Source of the DNA: Chloroflexota bacterium
GTDB taxonomy: Bacteria > Chloroflexota > Anaerolineae > Anaerolineales > UBA11858
DNA length: 6,432 nucleotides
Assembly: GCA_030666985.1 (NCBI GenBank)
Contig: DAOUWT010000160.1
Coordinates: 1 to 6,432 of the forward strand
Reading direction: 5' to 3'
Each line of letters starts with the position of its first letter. Within the stretch, counting starts at the first letter, position 1. Shown in pieces: positions 1 to 6,009 of this stretch. Under the pieces are notes generated by a model that saw only the letters and a list, made by a program, of their open reading frames with translations, was not told the DNA's origin and ran no database searches. A program made the translations under genes and the position numbers.

Positions 1-116
1 CCGCCGGGAATGCTCAGCCATTCCGGGACGAATTTGACGCTCAATGCCACGATCAGGAGCGTTAGTCCAAAGATAACGAGTATTGCGCGAATGAGTCCTT
101 TTTTCTTTTTTGACAT
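1..116 (-). CDS. N-terminus of a putative single-pass membrane protein (partial)
   Basis: Reading the minus strand from the ATG at 114-116 gives 38 codons with no stop before the window edge, so the gene is cut at its 3' side. The product starts with a lysine-rich stretch (MSKKKKG). A hydrophobic segment follows at about residues 8-26 (LIRAILVIFGLTLLIVAL), then a more polar stretch (KFVPEWLSIPG). This is the pattern of a short cytoplasmic tail and a signal anchor or uncleaved membrane helix, with the rest probably outside the membrane. Only a weak AGGT lies upstream, about 10 nt from the ATG. Direction matches all other genes here. Too little is visible to name a family; it could also be a lipid-free secreted protein with an atypical signal peptide. 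The plus-strand frame across the same bases looks like a shadow. Confidence 0.6.
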   Translation of the reverse strand, partial: MSKKKKGLIRAILVIFGLTLLIVALSVKFVPEWLSIPG

Positions 117-137
117 GGTTCTGATTACCTGGTTTTG

Positions 138-171
138 CCCTCACCCTAGCCCTCTCCCACGGGGAGAGGGG
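138..171. repeat. Dispersed GC-rich hairpin element
   Basis: A perfect 9-bp inverted repeat, CCCTCTCCC (150-158) and GGGAGAGGG (162-170), flanks the 3-nt loop ACG. It is preceded by CCCTCACCCTAG. Elements of this exact style recur in many unrelated bacterial genomes and, when translated, give the spurious peptide PHPSPLPRGEG, which is visible here on the plus strand. It lies downstream of the AlbA_2 gene (minus strand) but no T-run follows the stem, so it is not a typical intrinsic terminator. Function is unknown; it may be a mobile palindromic repeat. Confidence 0.75.
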
Positions 172-191
172 ATCACCTCAACACCTACTCT

Positions 192-355
192 CTGATTGCC
201 TGTTTCCCTGTTTGCCTGTTTGCCCTGTTTCCCTGCTCCCCTGATTCCCTGTTTGCCCTGTTTCCCTGCTCCCCTGATTCCCTGTTTGCCCTGTTTCCCT
301 GCTCCCCTGATTCCCTGTTTGCCTGTTTGCCCTGTTTCCCTGCTCCCCTGATTCC
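192..355. repeat. 33-nt minisatellite built from CCTGTTT subrepeats
   Basis: Two identical 33-nt units occupy 241-273 and 274-306. They are flanked by a longer variant at 192-240 (49 nt) and another at 307-347 (41 nt), then a decayed start of a further unit from 348. Each unit begins CTGATT and ends CCCTGCTCCC. The longer variants differ by insertion of extra 8-nt blocks of the type CCTGTTTG or CCTGTTTC, so the array is hierarchical. It sits in the gap between the AlbA_2 gene and the membrane-protein gene. No open frame of interest and no terminator are seen in it. Slippage of the octamers followed by duplication of the 33-mer explains the pattern. Confidence 0.9.
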
Positions 356-373
356 TAGTACCTGATCACTCAG

Positions 374-1534
374 TCACCCATCCCTCGACAACACCACCCA
401 AAATTCCTCGCCTACCTCTTTGAACTCGACACTTTGATTATTTGTCGTGGCCTCGCGATAGACCATGGGCAACCCCCTTCCCAGGCGGTCAATATAGCGC
501 AAGTTTTCCATGAATTTCACCAGGATGGGATTGACGGCATAAGAAACGCCCACTTTTAGTTTTTCGATGGTGATTGTGTTGGGCAGCCGGCCCGGGCTTC
601 TGAATTCTAGCCGATCATCAAACATAAAGACCCTGATTTGCGAGCCATGGATGGCATAATTGCGATGTACGCAGGCGTTTGTTAGCAGCTCTCTAAATAC
701 TTTATCAGTGTAGATGAAGTTAGGTTTGGCGCGTTTTGTACCTACTATGGTTGATAGTTGCCGCCAATTGTTCTTGATCACCGCCAAACAAGTGTCAATT
801 TGGTAATCGAGGGTTCCATTTATGTTTTGTTTGTCAATTAATTCGCCGTTTATTTCGGTGCCAGGAAAATGAGCAAAGGCGATCCCGGCTTGGGGTAGGT
901 GTCGGGTGGGTGCTAACCCGAAAATGAGCATGCCGCCCACTGTCACTTCCCCCTCTTCTGTTAAAACATCGCTGTTTTTTATCAGGAGGATTTTATCTTC
1001 TTCAGTTTCGTGGCTAAATGCGATCCCGTAGCGATCAAAGTAGCTATCAATTTTAGAGAGGTTGAGGTCTTTAATTGAAGTCTCTTGAACCGGAGTGGCG
1101 TCAAAGTGAAATGACCCAGTGGCCTGAAAGAGCCGTAATAATTCCGTCTGTGATGCGGTTCGATTGGTGCTGCCTACCCGCACCAGATATTTGGCACCTA
1201 GCGTTTGGTAAGGCTTATCTTTTCCTCGGGGAACATTTACCGCCGCGATGGTTTTGTTTTCTAGGTCGTATTCTTGGTATTCAACCTGAATAGCTGGAAC
1301 AACATTGTTGCGGGCAATATTCATTATCCATTCTTCGTAATTTTTGTCAGGAGATAAACCAAGTGTCTTCCCGTCATCATCCATTCCAATTAATATGATG
1401 CCCCCTTGAGTATTAGAAAAAGCAACCATTTCCCTGGCAATTGATTCTGGCCGTACAGCATCCGTTTTGAACTCAACCGCATTATTTTCAGGGGTGGCTA
1501 AAATGGCTTGTATATCGCTCAAATTATAGGTCAT
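374..1534 (-). CDS. AlbA_2 (Schlafen-type) DNA-binding domain protein with C-terminal GHKL-like ATPase domain
   Basis: The 386-residue product matches the architecture of proteins annotated as putative DNA-binding or RecG-like ATP-binding transcriptional regulators. An N-terminal AlbA_2 domain spans about residues 7-140: NNAVEFK at 17-23, VAFSNTQGGIILIGMDDDG at 37-55 and YLVRVGSTNRTAS at 116-128. A linker follows. The C-terminal HATPase_c_4-like domain holds an N-box-like FRELLTNACVHRNY (280-293, with E282, N286 and H290), SPGRLPN (313-319) and RLGRGLPM (350-357). Family members are cytoplasmic; most have no proven biochemical role, and some are linked to transcription control or phage defence. 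The length is typical and the frame is intact. The ATG at 1532-1534 is supported by AGGAG 7 nt upstream, and a possible promoter lies in the gap above, so it is probably transcribed on its own. Domain identity is secure; the biological role is not. Confidence 0.9.
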   Translation of the reverse strand: MTYNLSDIQAILATPENNAVEFKTDAVRPESIAREMVAFSNTQGGIILIGMDDDGKTLGLSPDKNYEEWIMNIARNNVVPAIQVEYQEYDLENKTIAAVNVPRGKDKPYQTLGAKYLVRVGSTNRTASQTELLRLFQATGSFHFDATPVQETSIKDLNLSKIDSYFDRYGIAFSHETEEDKILLIKNSDVLTEEGEVTVGGMLIFGLAPTRHLPQAGIAFAHFPGTEINGELIDKQNINGTLDYQIDTCLAVIKNNWRQLSTIVGTKRAKPNFIYTDKVFRELLTNACVHRNYAIHGSQIRVFMFDDRLEFRSPGRLPNTITIEKLKVGVSYAVNPILVKFMENLRYIDRLGRGLPMVYREATTNNQSVEFKEVGEEFWVVLSRDG

Positions 1535-1541
1535 GGCGTTG

Positions 1542-1546
1542 CTCCT
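1542..1546 (-). promoter_or_regulatory. Shine-Dalgarno of the AlbA_2 gene
   Basis: On the minus strand AGGAG lies 7 nt before the ATG at 1532-1534. It is the only strong, well-spaced ribosome binding site in the window and it fixes the start of the AlbA_2 gene. Confidence 0.8.
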
Positions 1547-1603
1547 AGCTTACTCAATTTTGGGATGTACTTCACGAATAGATGCCTCTTGTTGCTGTGT
1601 ATG

Positions 1604-1638
1604 AGTATAGCATAATTTTCCCTAATCCTCTGAGTTAA
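1604..1638 (-). promoter_or_regulatory. Possible sigma-70-type promoter for the AlbA_2 gene
   Basis: On the minus strand an extended AT-rich stretch holds TATACT (1604-1609) overlapping TATGCT. A weak -35-like TTAACT lies at 1633-1638, 18 nt before TATGCT. The site is about 70 nt upstream of the ATG, between the GH13 stop and the AlbA_2 start. The -35 match is only partial, so this is a suggestion from composition and spacing. Confidence 0.35.
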
Positions 1639-1645
1639 AGTTTTT

Positions 1646-1675
1646 GCATCCGCGTTTATCCGTGTTCATCCGCGT
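1646..1675. repeat. Three tandem decamers overlapping the GH13 stop codon
   Basis: Three consecutive 10-nt units, GCATCCGCGT, TTATCCGTGT and TCATCCGCGT, fill 1646-1675 exactly. The third begins with the complement of the GH13 stop codon (1666-1668) and continues into its last two codons. On the coding strand the pattern is ACGCGGATGA repeated with variation. I recall similar ATCCGCGT/ATCCGTGT arrays as dispersed intergenic repeats in many bacterial genomes. No role is apparent. Confidence 0.8.
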
Positions 1676-4600
1676 CCTAAAAGTCTTTTTAGTTCTTCCA
1701 CCCGATACCCCGAACCTTTTTTCGCCTTGTCAATCTTCGCAACCAGCTTCTTACACGCTGATTTGCGCTTTACCTTTTCTTTGCCCGTCAAATTCTCATC
1801 ACTCTCAATCATGGTCAGGGCAACAGCCTCCATGCTGAACAAGAGCCTTTCAAACGCCTCTTTTTGGAACCAGGTGATGCCTTCATGAGTGTGGATGTTG
1901 AGGTATTCGCTAACCTCCGAGTCTGAGAGCCAACCATTTAAGGCTTCTCTGGGGGTGATGTCAGGATTCTGGAACCAATTTTGATGCCGGAGCATGGCCT
2001 TGACGGCTAGGTATCCTTGGTGAGTTTCAGTGGGGTCTAAGTCCCAGGCGGATTCGAGTGCGCTACTGATGAGCATCTCATAGATTCCGGGGTCGAGAGC
2101 GAGGCTTTTATCTATGTCGTGGATAATGCTCCACAGGAAAAGGAGATAATATCGAAGCTGGGTTTCGGGTTCAATATTCTCTGGTTTTGATTTTTTGAAT
2201 TTTTGCCCAGCGATTGCCATAATTGTTTGGATGGTTTCCAACCCCAATACACTGGCGTTTTTTTGGATATCGCCCACAGCATTTATCGCAAATCTTTTAA
2301 TAAGTTCCTCAAAGAACAATGCGGCTGCCGCGCTGAACCCCTGCATTTTTTGAAATAAATTTGCCTCAATTTCAGAAAAAGAGGTGTCGAATAACTTGTC
2401 GCCATTAATGAATTCTAGTGCTGGGAAGAAGAAATAGAAGCTTTCTAGGCTGGTATATTTCTGGAAAGCCTCCCGAAGAGGCTCAAGTTTTATTTCCCAT
2501 AAGGCATTTTCAATTGAAGCTGTGCCGTTCCCATTAAGTCGTTCAACTAACTTCGCATAGTCACTATCGGGCGTTTCTTCCACCTGCCGGAAATCCAGGA
2601 AAACGTGGGTCTTATAGGCGTCCAATTCAAAGTATAGGCCTTGCTCAAAAAGTTCTTGGGTAGAGCGGATGTACTCCAGGCCGGAGACTTGGTCACGGAA
2701 GATGATGAACGTGCCGGGTTTGTCGTTCAGGGCCAGCCCCGCGCCCAGGGATCGGGAGGCGCCGTTCACCACAACGGAGTCACGCACCCAGCCACGCACA
2801 TCGCCCCACTTGTTGTGATAAACCACCACCCCACGCTCCAAGCCGACTCTGTTTGAATACGCGAAAACGTCCCGGCACGGGCCATCCCCCGTAGAGAATT
2901 CGTAGAGCACAAAATTATCCACCTCCGCAAATAAATAGCGTTTGTGGAGGATGGGGAAAATCTCCCGCTCATGGCGTGCAATGAGGTTTTGGTCAGGCAC
3001 TTCGTCGTAGTAGGCGCGTTTATACTCCATGCCGTATTTCTCGCTGAAGCCCTCGATTTGCCCGTGACCGAACATGGGCAGGCCGGGCAAAGTGGCCATC
3101 AGCGTGCAAATTCCAAAATATTTGCCATCTTTGCCAAACTGCGAGACGGTCGTGTCCTCGTCGGGATTGTTCATAAAGTTGACGTAACGCTTGAGAATTT
3201 GAGGGTCGAACTCCAGCGTTTTGAGGATCAAGTCCTGATATTTGGCGTTGTCCTCGTCGCGCAGCATATTCATAAAGGCGGAGTTGTAAACGCGGTGCAT
3301 CCCCAGGGTACGCACAAAATAGCCCTCCATCATCCAAAAAGCTTCGGCGAGGAGGAGGGTGTTGGGAGCTTCGGCGGCGACGCGGTCGACAACCTCGCGC
3401 CAAAATTCTTGGGGGATGGCTTCGCCAAATTCCGCTGGGGAGAGGCCGTGCTCGGACCGGGTGGGGATGGCTCCACCTGTGCCGGGAGCAGGGAACCACA
3501 GCCGTTGGTAGTGCCGCTTGGCTAGAGTCATGGCAGCATCAAAGCGAATGATGGGCGCGCGACGGGCCACATGTAGGATGGTCTGGATGACGGCCTCCCG
3601 TACCTGGGGGTTGCGGTAGTCGAGTTGGGCGGTATCGTTCCAGGGCATGGCTGTGCCGTCGTTGCCATGATAGATGTATTTCACGTCCCCGGTGTGCGTG
3701 TCGACGCGCTTGAAGACGACGGCGGCATCTGTTTTATCGTAGTAGCCGTCTTCCAGGTAAATGCCCACGCGCTCGTCCTCGGAGAGGTTGACGCCTTGGA
3801 ACGAGTAGCCAGGATAGGGTTTTTCATTTAATGAGAGGAACCAATCGGGGTGCTCGACGACCCATTTGGAGTAAATCCCCACGTGGTTAGGAACCATGTC
3901 GGCTGCCATTTGGATGCCGTGCTGCCCGGCTCGGTGGCGCAGGTTGTTGTAAGCGTCTTCCCCGCCCAGGTCGTTGGCGATGACGTAGTCGTAAAGAGAG
4001 TAGGCCGAGGAGACGGCGTCGGGATTGCCGCACATTTGCTTGACCCGCTGGGAGGCGGAGCTGCGTTCCCAGAGGCCGATCAGCCACAGGGATGTGAATC
4101 CCCACCGGGAGAGTTTGGCCAGCTCCTCGTCGGGGATTTGATCCAGCCGGGCGATTTCTCGCCCACATTGCTTGGAGAGTTGATCCAGCCAGACGTAGGC
4201 GTTTTTGGCAATCAGGACGACGTTGGGCATCCAGTTAGAGTCGGGGCTGAAGCGGCGTTCTTCGGGGGGAAGGGTGAGGGAACTGAAATCGGGCGTTTGG
4301 ACAGGTCCCGGCCCCGTCAGGCCAAATTTCTCCTCTTCGCGGATGATGTCCAGGTTGCGGAGCAGGAGGGTGAGGAAATCCTCGCCCAGGAGGTTTTGCC
4401 AATGGCGGCGGATATACTCCAATTGTCCGGCCAGGGAGTGAGGGCTGGCCTTGATGGGGGCACGCAGCATTTCTAAGAGGGTTTGGTTCTTTGCTCCAAA
4501 GGTGGGCTGAGTTTTGAAGAAATCGTCCAAATGGGAGGTTATTTCTGCAAAGGGAGTCTTCTCCACCAGTTCAGGGTCTCTGACCAAAATTTCAAGGTCA

Positions 4601-5040
4601 TCCACAGCGGGATTCTCAATGGCTAGCATGAGGAGGATGAGGGAGGGGTAGAGCAGATGGGGGGGGCCGGGGGGGGTAGCGTGGAGGTAGTCCTGGGGCG
4701 TGGTTTCCTCATGGTAGACGTCGCCGGTCGGGAAGTGGTTCAGCGTGAAGAGGAGGGTTTTTTCTACCTCGCTCTCTCCGCTTTTGGCGTGTAACCATTC
4801 TTCGGTGAGGGACGCTAGTGGGGGGGTTTTCTCTGCTTGGTAGCGTTCAATGATTCGCAGGAAGATTTTACCCAGCAATCCCAGGGCGGCAATCTCACCG
4901 CTCTCTAGGGCTTGCTTTTCGTGGAAGTTGATGGCATAAGCCAGCCGGCGTGCGATGGCTATATCGGCCAACTCTGACTCTGGGGTGAGGGGGTAGTTGT
5001 CGAAGGCGCGGCGGGTGATGGGGAAGGAGGTGTATGGCAT
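1666..5040 (-). CDS. Large GH13 alpha-amylase-superfamily protein with extra N- and C-terminal regions
   Basis: The 1124-residue product has a glycoside hydrolase family 13 barrel at about residues 270-690. Seen motifs: region I DMVPNH (381-386), a region V-like TAQLDYRNP (470-478), region II IIRFDAAMT (497-505, R499 and nucleophile D501), region III LLLAEAF (562-568, acid/base E566), region IV FMNNPDED (622-629, D627) and GLPMFGHGQIEG (653-664). The three catalytic acids are present, so it should act on alpha-glucosidic bonds by hydrolysis or transfer. The usual region IV histidine is P626, as in the NTPD of GlgE-type enzymes. Residues 1-265 and 820-1124 are mostly helical and of unknown function; about 695-820 looks like the beta-rich domain C. 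At over twice a usual GH13 length, it resembles large uncharacterised GH13 proteins. No signal peptide is seen, so it is probably cytoplasmic. The ATG abuts an octamer array and lacks a Shine-Dalgarno. Family is secure; substrate is unknown. Confidence 0.92.
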   Translation of the reverse strand: MPYTSFPITRRAFDNYPLTPESELADIAIARRLAYAINFHEKQALESGEIAALGLLGKIFLRIIERYQAEKTPPLASLTEEWLHAKSGESEVEKTLLFTLNHFPTGDVYHEETTPQDYLHATPPGPPHLLYPSLILLMLAIENPAVDDLEILVRDPELVEKTPFAEITSHLDDFFKTQPTFGAKNQTLLEMLRAPIKASPHSLAGQLEYIRRHWQNLLGEDFLTLLLRNLDIIREEEKFGLTGPGPVQTPDFSSLTLPPEERRFSPDSNWMPNVVLIAKNAYVWLDQLSKQCGREIARLDQIPDEELAKLSRWGFTSLWLIGLWERSSASQRVKQMCGNPDAVSSAYSLYDYVIANDLGGEDAYNNLRHRAGQHGIQMAADMVPNHVGIYSKWVVEHPDWFLSLNEKPYPGYSFQGVNLSEDERVGIYLEDGYYDKTDAAVVFKRVDTHTGDVKYIYHGNDGTAMPWNDTAQLDYRNPQVREAVIQTILHVARRAPIIRFDAAMTLAKRHYQRLWFPAPGTGGAIPTRSEHGLSPAEFGEAIPQEFWREVVDRVAAEAPNTLLLAEAFWMMEGYFVRTLGMHRVYNSAFMNMLRDEDNAKYQDLILKTLEFDPQILKRYVNFMNNPDEDTTVSQFGKDGKYFGICTLMATLPGLPMFGHGQIEGFSEKYGMEYKRAYYDEVPDQNLIARHEREIFPILHKRYLFAEVDNFVLYEFSTGDGPCRDVFAYSNRVGLERGVVVYHNKWGDVRGWVRDSVVVNGASRSLGAGLALNDKPGTFIIFRDQVSGLEYIRSTQELFEQGLYFELDAYKTHVFLDFRQVEETPDSDYAKLVERLNGNGTASIENALWEIKLEPLREAFQKYTSLESFYFFFPALEFINGDKLFDTSFSEIEANLFQKMQGFSAAAALFFEELIKRFAINAVGDIQKNASVLGLETIQTIMAIAGQKFKKSKPENIEPETQLRYYLLFLWSIIHDIDKSLALDPGIYEMLISSALESAWDLDPTETHQGYLAVKAMLRHQNWFQNPDITPREALNGWLSDSEVSEYLNIHTHEGITWFQKEAFERLLFSMEAVALTMIESDENLTGKEKVKRKSACKKLVAKIDKAKKGSGYRVEELKRLLGRG

Positions 5041-5099
5041 AGTTAGTTTGATAGTTTGGTAGTTGAGTAGTTTGGTGGTTAGTGGTTCGGTAGTTTAGT
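5041..5099. repeat. Degenerate octamer array directly upstream of the GH13 start
   Basis: Eight-nt units of the type AGTTTGGT run head to tail: 5045-5052, 5053-5060, 5061-5068, 5069-5076 and 5092-5099, with more diverged copies at 5077-5091. On the coding strand the unit is ACCAAACT. The array touches the GH13 ATG (5038-5040) and leaves no room for a Shine-Dalgarno. It fills about half of the scpA-GH13 gap. Confidence 0.8.
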
Positions 5100-5112
5100 G
5101 TTTGCGTGGGTA

Positions 5113-5143
5113 CCTGTTGTCCTGTTGTCCTGATTCGCTGATT
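5113..5143. repeat. Short CCTGTTGT / CTGATT repeat after scpA
   Basis: CCTGTTGT occurs twice in tandem (5113-5128), followed by CCTGATTCG and CTGATT (5138-5143). The word order, CCTGTT blocks followed by CTGATT, mirrors the 33-nt minisatellite at 192-355 although the units are not identical. It lies just downstream of the scpA stop. A 4-bp hairpin CGCT/AGCG at its right edge is too weak to call a terminator. Confidence 0.6.
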
Positions 5144-5151
5144 AGCGGAAG

Positions 5152-5940
5152 TCACTCGATGAACTCTAATTTGGCGAATTCTTTTTCGGTGTCGGTGTCC
5201 CATTCACTAATTAGCTCAAGCTCAATGTCATCGAAGAGCGCGTTTTGACGCACTCCTACATATCTGCGTTTGATTAGCTCCAATATTGCCAAGAATGAAA
5301 CGACGACTTCTTCGCGGGTGAACGCTGGACCCAGAATTTCTGAAAAGGTTATTCGCTTGTTCTTTTTAAGGGTTGAGGTAATAGATAACAATTTTTCGCG
5401 GATAGTGATTTTGGGGCGTGTGACCACCGTGTCGAGGGCAGGTAAATCTTGGGCCTGTCCTAAGGCGCGCTGGGCGATTTTCACGAGATCATCGAGCGTG
5501 AATTCACCCAGGTCAGCTTTTTCTTTGACGAGTGGAGGAGGGGCAAGGCGCGAATAAGATTGCAATCCCTCCGATGTGCGCTCGGCGAGTAAGTCGGCGA
5601 TCTCTTTGTAGCGTTTATAGGCCAGGAGTTGGCGGGCTAATGCGTCTCCCAGGTCTTCTTCCTCGACATCTCTCTGGGGTGGGCGGGGGAGCAAGGCCTC
5701 CGATTTTATCTGAACCAACTTGGCGGCAATGACCATAAATGCTGAAACTTCTTCAGCGGCGTATTGCTCCAGGTTGCGCATGTGTTCCAGGTATTGGTTT
5801 GTCACCTTGGCGAGGGCCAGGCTGGTAATATCCAGTTCCTCGTTTTCGATGAGTTGTAGCAAGAGGTCTAGGGGGCCTTCGTAGACAGGGGTTTGGACTT
5901 TATAAGAACTGACTTGATGTGTGGCGAATTTTAGGTTCAT
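5152..5940 (-). CDS. scpA: Segregation and condensation protein A (ScpA kleisin)
   Basis: ScpA bridges the SMC dimer heads with ScpB in the bacterial condensin that compacts and helps segregate the chromosome. With the ATG at 5938-5940 the protein has 262 residues, normal for the family. The N-terminal SMC-binding signature is YKVQTPVYEGPLDLLLQLIE (13-32). The helical part VSAFMVIAAKLVQIKSEALLP covers 65-85. A variable acidic linker follows, and a C-terminal winged-helix region lies at about 183-245 (FTREEVVVSFLAILELIKRR at 207-226, then VGVRQNALFDDIEL). The frame stays open 32 codons further upstream, to an ATG at 6034-6036, but those codons translate the inverted repeat and overlap the HEPN gene, so the shorter start is preferred. 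No Shine-Dalgarno precedes it. The usual partner scpB does not follow; the next gene is GH13. Identification is firm; the exact start is moderately sure. Confidence 0.95.
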   Translation of the reverse strand: MNLKFATHQVSSYKVQTPVYEGPLDLLLQLIENEELDITSLALAKVTNQYLEHMRNLEQYAAEEVSAFMVIAAKLVQIKSEALLPRPPQRDVEEEDLGDALARQLLAYKRYKEIADLLAERTSEGLQSYSRLAPPPLVKEKADLGEFTLDDLVKIAQRALGQAQDLPALDTVVTRPKITIREKLLSITSTLKKNKRITFSEILGPAFTREEVVVSFLAILELIKRRYVGVRQNALFDDIELELISEWDTDTEKEFAKLEFIE

Positions 5941-5946
5941 GTGTTG

Positions 5947-6009
5947 GTGTGTTGGTATATTGGTAGACTGGGAAATTGGGAAACCGGGGAAACCAATATA
6001 CCAATACAC
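5947..6009. repeat. Long inverted repeat between the HEPN gene and scpA
   Basis: Arms of 18 nt at 5947-5964 and 5992-6009 are complementary except for one G-T pair, around a 27-nt loop of GGGAAATT/GGGAAACC-type repeats. The outer edge touches the HEPN stop codon (6009-6011). The inner side ends only 6 nt before the scpA ATG. In the minus-strand transcript it would form a stable stem in the whole intergenic gap. No U-run follows, so it is not a typical intrinsic terminator. It may protect or cap transcript ends, affect scpA translation, or simply be a repeat remnant. Confidence 0.8.

Noticed and set aside
150..170. Hairpin as an intrinsic terminator of the AlbA_2 gene
   Set aside because: The stem is strong but no T-run follows on either strand, and it lies some 200 nt past the stop codon beyond a repeat array.
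10..195. Plus-strand open frame of 61 codons
   Set aside because: It contains PHPSPLPRGEG, the familiar spurious translation of the dispersed hairpin element, and it opposes the membrane-protein start on the minus strand.
192..355. CRISPR array
   Set aside because: Units are contiguous with no unique spacers, and they are made of internal octamers.
1644..1838. Plus-strand open frame beginning MHPRLSVFIRV
   Set aside because: Its start is a translation of the decamer repeat and the rest is antisense to the GH13 C-terminus.
2944..3525. Plus-strand open frame of 193 codons opposite the GH13 gene, with other antisense frames at 3850-4476
   Set aside because: They lie fully within the GH13 coding region, resemble no family I recognise, and are expected in GC-rich codons on the opposite strand.
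5134..5147. Terminator after scpA
   Set aside because: The CGCT/AGCG stem is only 4 bp and no U-run follows.
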